Below are positions 35,476 to 44,701 of a stretch of 60,439 nt of DNA, piece after piece. Positions within the stretch are counted from its first letter, which is position 1. Each line of letters begins with the position of its first letter. This DNA comes from Euryarchaeota archaeon UBA121. GTDB lineage: Archaea; Thermoplasmatota; Poseidoniia; Poseidoniales; Thalassarchaeaceae. A model generated the notes under the pieces. It saw nothing but the letters and a program-made list of their open reading frames with translations, did not search any database and had not been told where the DNA came from. The stretch lies in the NCBI GenBank assembly GCA_002499865.1, contig DANL01000060.1:1-60439 (forward strand). The letters are read 5' to 3'. The position numbers and the translations under genes were made by a program.

Positions 35476-37611
35476 CTATTCGCCGACAAAGGAAATGGCC
35501 TCTCTAGGAACGGCGGCTAATGGCTCACCGTCAATCAAACCTGAAACTTCCAACTCTATCAAAGACGGATTTCCACTAATTTCCAAACTTAGGAATCTCT
35601 TGGTCCCCGGATTCAATGTGTCCAGGAAAATCTCTCTATCTTCAAACATATGCTCCGGACTAACTTTCGCAATAGAGACAGTTGAACCCTCGGGAGAGCT
35701 GACGCTAAGAGCCGTTAACTCCCACTTATCTTGAAAGGTCCTGATGCCCAGAATCAGAAAGCTACTCTCTGGAATAATCCAGCTACAAATCTCTATTTGA
35801 TCAGTCATATGCCTCAGTGAAGGTTTTCCTAAGTCATACAGAGCCTCATCCCAAGAACTGTCTCCCAACATACTCAGTGCCTTCACAATCCCTTCAGTAT
35901 CGCCCTCTATATTTTCACCCTCAACGGACAGTCTCTCTCTAAGGAGCTCGAGCTTCTTAATTCCATGAATCTCAAAATCAGTCCTAGTATTTTTTTTATC
36001 TAAAAACATGGATCTATTCCACCAAAAGACAACTGCTAGGGGAAGTAACATTAGTCCGCCTATCAGTACATAGAAATTAGTGAAAAGATGAGAAAGGTCA
36101 CGATATTCTCCTTCATCTGGAATATCCTCGCCCAGGTAAACTATGTAGAATTCATATTCTACATCTCCAACTATGGGCGAGAGCCCCTCGATTCTAACGG
36201 CATGAATTCCCGGGGGGACACTGATTACCGTGCCATTAGTGTAATTCAGAATTTTCCAGCTATCCTGACTTAGGGTTTGAATCTGATATGTCACAGGAGA
36301 CTCGATATCGGACCTAATCATCACTCTAGAGCCATTTGAATCTGTTATCTCGAAAGGATAAATGTCTACCATATCTCCAATTCCTAAACTACCAGAGTAA
36401 GGAGTGTTGCTAGGCGAAAGCATCCCCCAGAACTCCGAAGGGCCCGCCTCAAGCCATAGCAAATCAGGAGCATCTCCAAGAAAAACTCCATCTCCCGAAA
36501 TAGTGGAAGTAACTTCAATCTCCCATTCTATTACTTGTTCAGATTTTATCCTGAATTCTATACCGGTGCTGGAAGGGCTAGTCTCGATATTCTGGGGACA
36601 TTGATTTGAATCCTCCAAAATAATCTCTTCCCCTCCGTCTAGCTTATGTAGCAGTATTTCCAAGGCTACTTCTCCAGTAAAGCGACAGATTATTGGAAGG
36701 TTAATTTTTGCTCCCGTTGAAATCAGGATTGAATCTCCAAGCGGATCATTAGATGATATATGCCCTCTGTAAATATCATAGCTGGTTGAATTGCTACTCA
36801 ATTGATATTCATACGTCCACGGATTTCCAAGCTCCTCTCCTGCAGGTCCTTCACTTTCATCATCGAACCTAACCAAGTCGAATCTGTAAGGGGAGAAGTC
36901 ACTCTCGTCTGAATGGACAATCCGGATCCATAGCTCTGCATCTTCCGGATAGTCTAGATACACCGGATTAGATTCGATCGATGAAATTGATCCTATCAGA
37001 ATTTTAGAATCCGATCTACTCCAATACTCAATACTGATGCTATCGGGACTTTCTATGTTAGATATCTTGACAACATCACCAGTATCTCCTTCAACCAATA
37101 TTGCATCATCATCGGCAGAAGTATCGAGAACCCCAACGAAAGAAGTACCTTCAGATAGAATCTCAGTTTGACTGCACCTGTTTAGTTGGCAATTAGATGA
37201 AGCGGATATGGATGCCCATTCGCCTTGCTGACCCGGAGACGGGACCAAGTCAGGGAGGTCCGAATTCTCAATAATATCAGATTGTTTGCCAATGATGGAA
37301 CTCATAGCAAAATTTTCAATGTTGAGAGAGGGGTTTGCAAGAAGCTCCCAAGATACTGAACCGTTGACTAAGCCACTCCATTCGACAAGATGGGTATCCA
37401 TGATTCGATATTGAGAGTCGTCGGTCCACACAACTAGCTCCATATCCTGACAGGCATCCAGCTCACACGAAAACTCTATCCAGAAAGGTCCATCAACATT
37501 AGAATTTCCTTGGAAGAATGCCTCTGACTCACCTTCGGAGTTAGCCCCCACCAGACCTGAAATTATCAGAATTAGTACGGCTACAATTGAACCCAGTCTC
37601 GCCGCACCCAT
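35476..37611 (-). CDS. Surface protein with a large cytoplasmic C-terminal domain
   Basis: 711 aa from the ATG at 37611 (TTG at 37647 is an alternative). A signal peptide (IVAVLILIISGLVGA) precedes about 490 extracellular residues of beta-sandwich character, with repeated pre-peptidase-like segments (DDDAILVEGDTGDVVKISN). One transmembrane helix (NFYVLIGGLMLLPLAVVFWW) near residue 530 is followed by about 165 cytoplasmic residues (from IHGIKKLELLRERL to the end), too long to be a simple anchor. That domain has no motif I recognise. Such a layout fits a signalling or assembly receptor. It is divergent from arcS. Confidence 0.8.
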   Translation of the reverse strand: MGAARLGSIVAVLILIISGLVGANSEGESEAFFQGNSNVDGPFWIEFSCELDACQDMELVVWTDDSQYRIMDTHLVEWSGLVNGSVSWELLANPSLNIENFAMSSIIGKQSDIIENSDLPDLVPSPGQQGEWASISASSNCQLNRCSQTEILSEGTSFVGVLDTSADDDAILVEGDTGDVVKISNIESPDSISIEYWSRSDSKILIGSISSIESNPVYLDYPEDAELWIRIVHSDESDFSPYRFDLVRFDDESEGPAGEELGNPWTYEYQLSSNSTSYDIYRGHISSNDPLGDSILISTGAKINLPIICRFTGEVALEILLHKLDGGEEIILEDSNQCPQNIETSPSSTGIEFRIKSEQVIEWEIEVTSTISGDGVFLGDAPDLLWLEAGPSEFWGMLSPSNTPYSGSLGIGDMVDIYPFEITDSNGSRVMIRSDIESPVTYQIQTLSQDSWKILNYTNGTVISVPPGIHAVRIEGLSPIVGDVEYEFYIVYLGEDIPDEGEYRDLSHLFTNFYVLIGGLMLLPLAVVFWWNRSMFLDKKNTRTDFEIHGIKKLELLRERLSVEGENIEGDTEGIVKALSMLGDSSWDEALYDLGKPSLRHMTDQIEICSWIIPESSFLILGIRTFQDKWELTALSVSSPEGSTVSIAKVSPEHMFEDREIFLDTLNPGTKRFLSLEISGNPSLIELEVSGLIDGEPLAAVPREAISFVGE

Positions 37612-37671
37612 GATTGCCGGAAACAGTCCTGCCTTAGAATCCTTCAAGCGAAATGTTCCACTCGCGGGAGC

Positions 37672-39450
37672 ATGAGTGACAGGCCATTATCTAGAGAAGT
37701 CACCTCAAGGAACCGTTTCTCTAGACTTTTTTCACTAGGAGATAGGAGAAATCCTGTCTCTTGGGCGCCAGGTTTGGTTCTATCTGAATTGGACCCAGAG
37801 ATCAATCTGCATACAGCCCCATTCATTTTCCATAGGGAGTCAACCAAACTCCCTGCAAGACTGAAACTAAGCACTCGAGGAGACTTATGCTTCCCTTTCG
37901 ATGGAGAAGATAACTGGGAAGCATCAGAAGGCTTAGTTCTGCCTTCCAGTCTTTCGACATCCAATTCTGGAGAATTCGGTTCTGGAAATCAATTTCTACC
38001 ACTATCGTGGCAGTCTCTTCATCATGATATTTCTCTGCTAGAGACGGAACTCCAGCCTTCTGTTATAGCGATAACAGATGCTCCTCAATTATCTAACTCA
38101 AGTGGGAAATTAGTAGAGGCCTTGAATGTAGTCAGGAGGAGATTCCCCTCCTCTCTGATTTGGACCCCTGGAATCTCAGGGCCCGATAATTGTGCACTTT
38201 TATCTTGGTTAGGTGTAGATCTATTCGATCTCTCAAGATCAAGAATAGCTAACGCGAATGGTCTCCTTCTTACCTCTGATGGGCCACGATACGCAGAAAC
38301 CTCACTTGGAGAGAACGTGAATGTGGATACTCAAATAGGGCATTGGAAGTATTCAATTGCATCACTTAGATCGGCAATTAGATCAGGGACTGTCAGGGAG
38401 TTGGCCGAGAAGGCGAGCCTCTCAAGCCCGAGATCTGTTGAAAGACTAAGAAGACATGACTCACTAACTTCATCCGACAAAGGAAGATCTACACTGACTG
38501 CAGTGGACACCAGTGGAAGAAAGCTGAGGTACAACTCTCCAGTCAGTAGACAAGATCCCCTGGTTAATGATTGGAGAAAGAGAGTCTCAAGTTTACACAC
38601 CCCTCCTGGTCACCAAGAACAGTTACTAATTTTACTTCCATGTTCTGCAACTAAGCCATACAGGCTTTCCCAAAGCCATCATCGCTTCCTTAGAAATATT
38701 CCCAGCAATAGGGCGCATCAAATCATGGTTACTTCTCCCCTTGGCCTTGTTCCAAGAGAGCTAGAGGATTTGTGGCCCGCAGCACACTACGACATACCAG
38801 TTACTGGAGACTGGGATGCAGACGAAATACTGATGGTAGAATCAATGATTTCAGAGGTTTGCGAGAGGATAGGTTATAGTGAGATAATCAACCATTCTGG
38901 AATGGATATCTCCATCGAGGGAACTGTATGCCATAATACGAGAAGGGGAACTGCAGGATCTAAAGAGTCACTAAATGAGTTAAAGAAATCTGTTTTGAAA
39001 TCCGTTGATGGGATAAACCTGGTAGACAAATCAGAGAAGCAACATAGGATTGAGGTAATGAAATCTAGATCGAGATTTATACATGGTACAGACGCATGGT
39101 TAGAGGGAAGTACAGTTTCTGGTAGACTGCCAATACTGAGCATTTCTAGAGATGGCGAGCAACTAGCGAGATGGAACCCCCGCGACGGGAGATTCGCATT
39201 CTCAAAGAAGTCACTCCCACTTCTCCATGATAGTGGATGCTTCCCTTCAGTCAGTATCTTGGAAAACCATGATTGGAAGGGAGACATATTTCCAACAAAT
39301 CTAGAGTCAGTCTCCGGTGAAATTAGATTGGGGGAAGAAATTATGGTTACACAAGATGGGGTACTGATAGGAAGTGCTAGGGCAGTAGCACCCGGTTGGG
39401 AATGGCCATCTGGCCCTGGAAGACTTGCGAAGGCACGTCATAGATTGTGA
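37672..39450 (+). CDS. arcS: Archaeosine synthase ArcS
   Basis: 592 aa. ArcS converts preQ0 at position 15 of archaeal tRNA into archaeosine or an adduct leading to it. The N-terminal half is TGT-like barrel sequence (QSLHHDISLLETE, GPRYAETSL) that no longer carries the full transglycosylase site. The diagnostic ArcS signature is from about residue 320 to 390: PCSATKPYRLSQSHHRF, then VTSPLGLVPRELEDLWPAAH and YDIPVTGDWDADE. The last 80 residues are a PUA RNA-binding domain (GEEIMVTQDGVLIGSARAV). TgtA is not in this window. The gene runs into rps15, 24-69 bp away. Confidence 0.92.
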   Translation: MSDRPLSREVTSRNRFSRLFSLGDRRNPVSWAPGLVLSELDPEINLHTAPFIFHRESTKLPARLKLSTRGDLCFPFDGEDNWEASEGLVLPSSLSTSNSGEFGSGNQFLPLSWQSLHHDISLLETELQPSVIAITDAPQLSNSSGKLVEALNVVRRRFPSSLIWTPGISGPDNCALLSWLGVDLFDLSRSRIANANGLLLTSDGPRYAETSLGENVNVDTQIGHWKYSIASLRSAIRSGTVRELAEKASLSSPRSVERLRRHDSLTSSDKGRSTLTAVDTSGRKLRYNSPVSRQDPLVNDWRKRVSSLHTPPGHQEQLLILLPCSATKPYRLSQSHHRFLRNIPSNRAHQIMVTSPLGLVPRELEDLWPAAHYDIPVTGDWDADEILMVESMISEVCERIGYSEIINHSGMDISIEGTVCHNTRRGTAGSKESLNELKKSVLKSVDGINLVDKSEKQHRIEVMKSRSRFIHGTDAWLEGSTVSGRLPILSISRDGEQLARWNPRDGRFAFSKKSLPLLHDSGCFPSVSILENHDWKGDIFPTNLESVSGEIRLGEEIMVTQDGVLIGSARAVAPGWEWPSGPGRLAKARHRL

Positions 39451-39519
39451 AATATTAGCTACCGTATTTACGTAGTGGTTAAAGAGGAAGAGCAGGTCGC
39501 CGCCTTCGGAGATTCTATT

Positions 39520-39975
39520 ATGTCACGCATGCACTCTGGTGGAAAAGGCTCCAGTGGGTCATCAAAGCCATTCGCTACAGAGGTCCCAAGTTGGTCGGAA
39601 TCGGATAAGAAAGTTATCGAGTCCCACATCTTGGATCTTAACAAGGAAGGCCACTCGAATGCTATGATAGGTACGATCTTGAGAGATAGATTTGCAGTAC
39701 CTGATGTTCGTCTGGCAACAGGTGAGAGAATTTCTCAAATTCTCTCAAGAAATGGTATTTCCCCTAATTATCCAGAGGACATGATGAATCTCATGAGAAG
39801 GGCTCAAGGACTAATTGACCATCTTGGCAACAATCCCAAGGATAAGCATAACCGCAGGCAACTGGAGCTATGCGAATCTAAGATCAGGCGTCTAGCCAGC
39901 TACTACAAGGGCGTAAACAAGGTAGATGTAGATTGGCAGTACAAGAGGGACCAGTTGAGACTGATTGTAGAATAA
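39520..39975 (+). CDS. rps15: 30S ribosomal protein S15 (uS15)
   Basis: 151 aa from the ATG at 39520. Archaeal S15 normally begins M-x-R-M-H-S and here MSRMHSGGKGSSGS fits exactly. A GTG at 39475 would add 15 residues, and a TATA-like AAATATTAG 20-25 nt before it leaves that option open. The body (VIESHILDLNKEGHSNAMIGTILRDRFAVPDV) and the C-terminal S15 core (NRRQLELCESKIRRLASYYK) are conserved. It binds 16S rRNA in the small subunit. It is followed 39 bp later by a RecJ/Cdc45-like gene, an order known from many archaea. Confidence 0.96.
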   Translation: MSRMHSGGKGSSGSSKPFATEVPSWSESDKKVIESHILDLNKEGHSNAMIGTILRDRFAVPDVRLATGERISQILSRNGISPNYPEDMMNLMRRAQGLIDHLGNNPKDKHNRRQLELCESKIRRLASYYKGVNKVDVDWQYKRDQLRLIVE

Positions 39976-40014
39976 TCCTCAAGGTACAAATTCCACAAAA
40001 TTGTCACGATAGTT

Positions 40015-40875
40015 ATGAGGGACCTCATTTCCACCGATTTATTCACCGGTGTTGAAGAGACTATCAGGACAGGCTTGTCGCATCTATTGCAACAAGGTCA
40101 AAGAATATCCCTAATTTCAGATGCCAATCTTCTCGGGGCATTATCAATAGCGCCTCTCGAGGCCTCATTAATTGACTCTAATTTGCCATACAGGAGAAGA
40201 ATCGGCAATATCGATAATACCGTCCCTAGAAACTCTATACTCATTCATAATGACGGGAATGTAAAAGGGGTTTCTTGGAATAATGAAAAAAAAGTACTAT
40301 CGATAAGTGAAACATTGTCGCCTGCATTATCGGGACACCTGGGGGATGACAAGATAGGGCCACTTACTACAGTGGCAATATGTCACTCAATAGCTCAATT
40401 GATATCTCCTTCGGGAGTATTAGTTAGGAAAATTAGGCCATGGGCAATATCTGGTAATTGGATTCATTCTTGCATGGATATGACATATGATCCAGTCTAT
40501 GTTTCTATGAAGGAATTACTGACTTTAGAAGGTACGATAAGAGTAATCCCAATACCGGAGGTCCCTAGTCCGAATGTGGATAGTTTGGATTTCATAGATG
40601 AAAACTCGCTGAGTGATATTTCAGATAGGTGGAGTTCCATGGGCGAGGAAGGAAGGGCAAGGTCGCTATCCCACCTCTGCAGAGGGGCTCTCGACTCCAG
40701 TTCTCCCTCTACATCGAGACTGGAGGAGATAGTATGGAACTGTATCCTAGCCTCTGGCTGGAAAGTTGATTTAGCTAGTCAAATTAGGGCTTCTTCTATT
40801 ATCTGGGAGGAAAAGAACCCCAAGATAGCTACATCCGAAGCCATAGATATGCTTCTCAGATCGGGAAGACTCTAG
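40015..40875 (+). CDS. Degenerate RecJ/Cdc45-like protein (probable)
   Basis: 286 aa. In many archaea the gene after rps15 encodes a RecJ-like DHH phosphoesterase related to eukaryotic Cdc45. This protein has the right position and a plausible N-terminal strand-helix pattern (ISLISDANLLGALSIAPLEASL, where an active enzyme has a D-A-D-G motif), followed by a segment resembling the next strands (NSILIHNDGNVKGVSW). The DHH motif and other metal ligands are not visible, and the protein is short. I infer an inactivated RecJ-type protein that could act as a structural partner of the replicative helicase. Remote similarity only; it might be unrelated. Confidence 0.5.
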   Translation: MRDLISTDLFTGVEETIRTGLSHLLQQGQRISLISDANLLGALSIAPLEASLIDSNLPYRRRIGNIDNTVPRNSILIHNDGNVKGVSWNNEKKVLSISETLSPALSGHLGDDKIGPLTTVAICHSIAQLISPSGVLVRKIRPWAISGNWIHSCMDMTYDPVYVSMKELLTLEGTIRVIPIPEVPSPNVDSLDFIDENSLSDISDRWSSMGEEGRARSLSHLCRGALDSSSPSTSRLEEIVWNCILASGWKVDLASQIRASSIIWEEKNPKIATSEAIDMLLRSGRL

Positions 40876-42873
40876 TCACTCTTCGATTCTAATGACACTG
40901 TCACACCCGCTACAGGTAATTCTTAGTGGACGAACATCCGATTCCACGGCAACACTCATTCCACATGAGGGGCAACTAATTCGGGGATAATTGGAGCCCC
41001 TGCTCTCATTATTCCTCAGTTTGGGAGAGAGCAAAGAGATTGGAAGAACAAGTAGAAGGCTACATGCCACTACTCCGAGCACCATCTGCATTGGAAGACC
41101 AAGAAAATAAATTCCGAAAGAAAGTACTCCCAGAGCAGTAACCGTAATCATTGTAGGGAATCTCGATCTATTCCTGGTCATGGTCATTCCCAATCCTATG
41201 GACAAGCTCAGTACTAATACCATCATTCCCGACCCCAATAAAACACTGAATAGTCCATTTCCTGTTGGTACGAATTCCACTCTAAATGACTCCTCGGTAT
41301 CTAAATCTGTACTCTCCACAGATAGGGTTTCAGATACAATCCACCTCCTGTGAGAGTAGTCGATACCACTCGCCGAAACAATTCCTATATCGGTGAGCAT
41401 AGATCCCTGTAGGGTAGCATCAACAGAAATTTCTGTCCAGTATTCTTCAGCAGTAGACTTGGCGAAGGTTTCAATCAGTAGTTGCCTGTCTCCTTCCATA
41501 ACTGAGTAAGAAGTAGAGATTTTTATGGTTATAGTTTCGGAACTGAAACCACTAGTCCCTCCTAGATCGATTGATATCTCAGTGGGTCCCAATTCAATAG
41601 GGTCAACACCAATCACCGACTCAGATTCTATGAATAATCCATTTGAGAGAAACGATTTCAAATCAGCGTTAGATCCTCTCAGATATCCCGTCAGCGCCAT
41701 TAACTCGGAACTGTCTACCATTTTGTTGTTGAAATCTGAGTCAGGTACAGAATCAGAGTATGAGTTTAGATTTCTCCACCAACTGCTGGAGCCAAGACTG
41801 GAGTTGCCAATATTGTCCAGGCCCCACCTCATCCACTGTGACATAGAACCATCAAACTCCAATGAGACCTTCTTACTAACCTCGCTTCCATCCCAATCTG
41901 CGTCTACTGAAACCAATATCCCTGAGCCCCCCGTTCTAAGGGGCTCACTCGCAGGATACCAGGACCCTCCTCCTCCATCGTCATCTCCGGCTTCTATGAA
42001 ATGAGACATATTTGCCCTAATCTGTAATCCATTCTGGGGCTCCAAAGTGAATTCAGCCAAGAAAGATCCACTTTCTACTCCTTCTGGCAAACTCCATACG
42101 AATGTTACTTCTACGCCCCCTTCTACCAGTGTGGCCACTGGCTTATCCGTCACCACAACATTCTGGACCTCAAAAATACCCGAAGACGATGACCACATCC
42201 TGTCGTCAAATCCAGAAGATAGAAGAATGGGGAAATATACTAGATTTCCACTTACGCTAGCTTCCTTCATTTCAATTTCCACTAGTGGAAGCTTAACCGA
42301 TATACTGGATGCTTTATCATCGCTACCCCAATGAAAAATTACTCCTGAGTCATCCCCGGGTTGATTAAAGCCCAATAACTGAACGATAAGGCTCACTTCT
42401 ACTTCGTCATCTTCTCGAACATCCCCCGCTCCCACACTGATAATGGATTGAACGTCACCTTCGCCAGTAAGATAAGGCTCGATTCCAGAGGTACCTCCTT
42501 CATAGAAAGAACCACCAATCCTAACCTCAACTGTTATGTTGATATTAACCCCAACCGCACCTTGAACCTCATAATGGATATTGAATTCCCAGTCTCCAGC
42601 GGGATATTCCCCATCAATGCCCCAATCAACTCCCCAGGTTCCAACTTCAACAGGTTGCAGAACTTGATTCACTAGTTTAGAATCTCCTTCATCAGTTTCC
42701 GTCTCAAATGGAGTAAGTATGCCAGAATCCGGGTCTCCCTTCAGAAATAACTCAAAATTTTCACCTGAGCAACAGCTTCCCTGTTGTGCTGAGACGTTGA
42801 TAATCGGTCCCAAAACAGTCAACAAAAAAATCAATACAATAGAGGCGGGTACAACCCTATTGCGTACACCCAT
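40876..42873 (-). CDS. Secreted multi-helix surface protein with cytoplasmic zinc ribbon
   Basis: 665 aa. A signal peptide (SIVLIFLLTVLGPIINVSAQ) is followed by about 520 extracellular residues of beta-sandwich type with Gly/Ser-rich loops. Near the C-terminus two or three transmembrane helices (LLGSGMMVLVLSLSIGLG, MITVTALGVLSFGIYFLG, VLGVVACSLLLVLPISLL) lead into a cytoplasmic tail ending in a zinc ribbon: CPSCGMSVAVESDVRPLRITCSGC has paired CxxC knuckles. Function unknown. It is last in a minus-strand series after gltX, but its own promoter is likely (TTTGTTTAG near 42918 and a dyad touching the ATG). Confidence 0.82.
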   Translation of the reverse strand: MGVRNRVVPASIVLIFLLTVLGPIINVSAQQGSCCSGENFELFLKGDPDSGILTPFETETDEGDSKLVNQVLQPVEVGTWGVDWGIDGEYPAGDWEFNIHYEVQGAVGVNINITVEVRIGGSFYEGGTSGIEPYLTGEGDVQSIISVGAGDVREDDEVEVSLIVQLLGFNQPGDDSGVIFHWGSDDKASSISVKLPLVEIEMKEASVSGNLVYFPILLSSGFDDRMWSSSSGIFEVQNVVVTDKPVATLVEGGVEVTFVWSLPEGVESGSFLAEFTLEPQNGLQIRANMSHFIEAGDDDGGGGSWYPASEPLRTGGSGILVSVDADWDGSEVSKKVSLEFDGSMSQWMRWGLDNIGNSSLGSSSWWRNLNSYSDSVPDSDFNNKMVDSSELMALTGYLRGSNADLKSFLSNGLFIESESVIGVDPIELGPTEISIDLGGTSGFSSETITIKISTSYSVMEGDRQLLIETFAKSTAEEYWTEISVDATLQGSMLTDIGIVSASGIDYSHRRWIVSETLSVESTDLDTEESFRVEFVPTGNGLFSVLLGSGMMVLVLSLSIGLGMTMTRNRSRFPTMITVTALGVLSFGIYFLGLPMQMVLGVVACSLLLVLPISLLSPKLRNNESRGSNYPRISCPSCGMSVAVESDVRPLRITCSGCDSVIRIEE

Positions 42874-42897
42874 GATGTTGACATCACGTTGAACATC
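42874..42897 (-). promoter_or_regulatory. Inverted repeat directly abutting a start codon
   Basis: On the coding (minus) strand GATGT-CA-ACATC ends on the base before the ATG at 42873 (plus strand 42874-42885). A further AACATC at 42892-42897 pairs with GATGTT at 42874-42879, so two alternative hairpins share one arm. Confidence 0.5.
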
Positions 42898-42951
42898 TTG
42901 AACTCAACCCTTCTGAGGGCTAAACAAAGTCAATTTCGCCCAAACCTCGGG

Positions 42952-44679
42952 CTAACCATGTAGCCATATTAATGATACCCTATTATTTTCTGAAATATCT
43001 TCCACGGTAGCGAAACCCATTCTCTCAAGCTGAAGGCACTGGCCAGCAGAAATTTCAATATTTTCTATTATCCCTTCGGAATATTCAATTTCACTGTCTT
43101 GTGGAACTATCATTCTGGCTTCTGTAGAGTTCTTGGAAGAAACCCAATGGATAATTGGAAGATCGCCGGTTTTTTCCTTGGACACAATTAATGCATTATC
43201 TCCTTTGATATCAATATCTGCAAAGTCTTTCAGTCTAATCAGTCCCTCTGAATAGTCATTTTCAGATATAAATATCGATCCTGTGCCCAGATCCCACTCC
43301 CTAATGCCCATCTCGGGAATATCTGGATGCCTACTGATTGAAATTTTCCCCAAAGAATCTGTGCTTCCATCGCCTAACAGTTGCAACTCTCTTGGGTTCT
43401 CGATAAATGACCTCCTTTCTGAGGATCTGTCTATGATCTTCGAATTCTTGGACTCGATACTCTCCATTGGTATTGAAATGTCCTTCTGGGTCAAACCCAA
43501 CTCTATCCAGAACTCTCTCAGAGCCTCAGGAGAGAATCCTCTTCTCTTTAGCGCGGATACAGTAGGTAATCGAGGGTCATCCCATCCAGAGAAATCTCCG
43601 TCTTCTATGGATTTCCGGATTGATGACGTAGAGAACCCGCCAAAGCCTAGTAACTTCACCCTGCCCCAGTACAGTGTTTCAGGATAATCCCAGCCAAGAA
43701 GCTCATACAGCAGTGTCTGCTTTCTAGTACTGTCCATTAGGTCCTTCCCCCTCACAATGTGAGTGACTCCTTGAAGGTGATCTTCTACAGCACTCTGGAA
43801 ATCTAATAATGGCCAAACCTTGTATCTATTTCCTACTATTGGATGACTATTATGCTGAATTCGTAATGCCGGCCAGTCCCTGAGTGCAGGATTAGGGAGC
43901 TCAAGATCAGTCTTCACTCTAACTACGGCACCACCTTCATCAATATCTCCAGAAAGCATCATCTTCCATTCTTCAATGCTCTCTTCAGACTTCTTTCCTC
44001 TACATTTACAGGCTTCCTTTGAATCTCTAAGCTCTTTGAATTCTGAGGCTGAACACCTGCAGACATAACAAATACCCTGTGAAATCATCTCCTCCGCAGA
44101 CTCTAGATATATGTCCATTCTGGAACTAGCCCTGATGACTAAATCCGGTTTCATACCTGAAATCCATTCAAACTCTTCCTCGATCATTGGATAGGCTGAT
44201 TCTAGTGGCGGCTTGACCTTTGTATCTGTATCATCAAATCGAAGTATGACCTTGCCAGAATACTTTTTTGCAAACTCTGAGTTAATTACAACTCCTCTTG
44301 AATGGCCTATGGATAATGGCCCATTGGGGTTGGGGGCAAATCTCAAAATTACCTTTTTTCCATCCTTAACCTCTAAATCCGGTAGTCCTACCCTCTTCTT
44401 TTGCTTTTCACGATTTAGAGCTTCAGGATTAGTCTCCTCGAGAATCTCCCTAACATGGTCCAATCCATGATCATTGGCTAACATGTTGGCTTCATCGACC
44501 TGCTTAGAAATCATGGGAACAAGCTCTTTGGCATTGCCCCTCAACTCTGGAAATTCTGAAAGTAGCCTTCCGAGTACGCTACCAGATTTGCCAGATCCAT
44601 TGTATTCTACTGCGTTCTGTAAAGCATACTTGCGTATGGCAGTGACTATCTCCGGCACCCACTCATCTTCATCTGCCAC
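42952..44679 (-). CDS. gltX: Glutamyl-tRNA synthetase (archaeal type)
   Basis: 575 aa, GTG start. It charges tRNA-Glu and, in archaea lacking AsnRS/GlnRS routes, also tRNA-Gln. The class I HIGH region is FAPNPNGPLSIGHSRG near residues 112-127. A zinc-binding element follows (CYVCRCSASEFKELRDSKEACKC), and the KMSKS position reads FSTSSIRKSI. The N-terminal 100 residues are the archaeal/eukaryotic extension, and the C-terminus is the beta-barrel anticodon-binding domain. It follows rnhB by 22 bp on the same strand, consistent with one operon. Confidence 0.97.
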   Translation of the reverse strand: MADEDEWVPEIVTAIRKYALQNAVEYNGSGKSGSVLGRLLSEFPELRGNAKELVPMISKQVDEANMLANDHGLDHVREILEETNPEALNREKQKKRVGLPDLEVKDGKKVILRFAPNPNGPLSIGHSRGVVINSEFAKKYSGKVILRFDDTDTKVKPPLESAYPMIEEEFEWISGMKPDLVIRASSRMDIYLESAEEMISQGICYVCRCSASEFKELRDSKEACKCRGKKSEESIEEWKMMLSGDIDEGGAVVRVKTDLELPNPALRDWPALRIQHNSHPIVGNRYKVWPLLDFQSAVEDHLQGVTHIVRGKDLMDSTRKQTLLYELLGWDYPETLYWGRVKLLGFGGFSTSSIRKSIEDGDFSGWDDPRLPTVSALKRRGFSPEALREFWIELGLTQKDISIPMESIESKNSKIIDRSSERRSFIENPRELQLLGDGSTDSLGKISISRHPDIPEMGIREWDLGTGSIFISENDYSEGLIRLKDFADIDIKGDNALIVSKEKTGDLPIIHWVSSKNSTEARMIVPQDSEIEYSEGIIENIEISAGQCLQLERMGFATVEDISENNRVSLIWLHG

Positions 44680-44701
44680 ATACTAACGCCGTTAGCCATC
44701 C

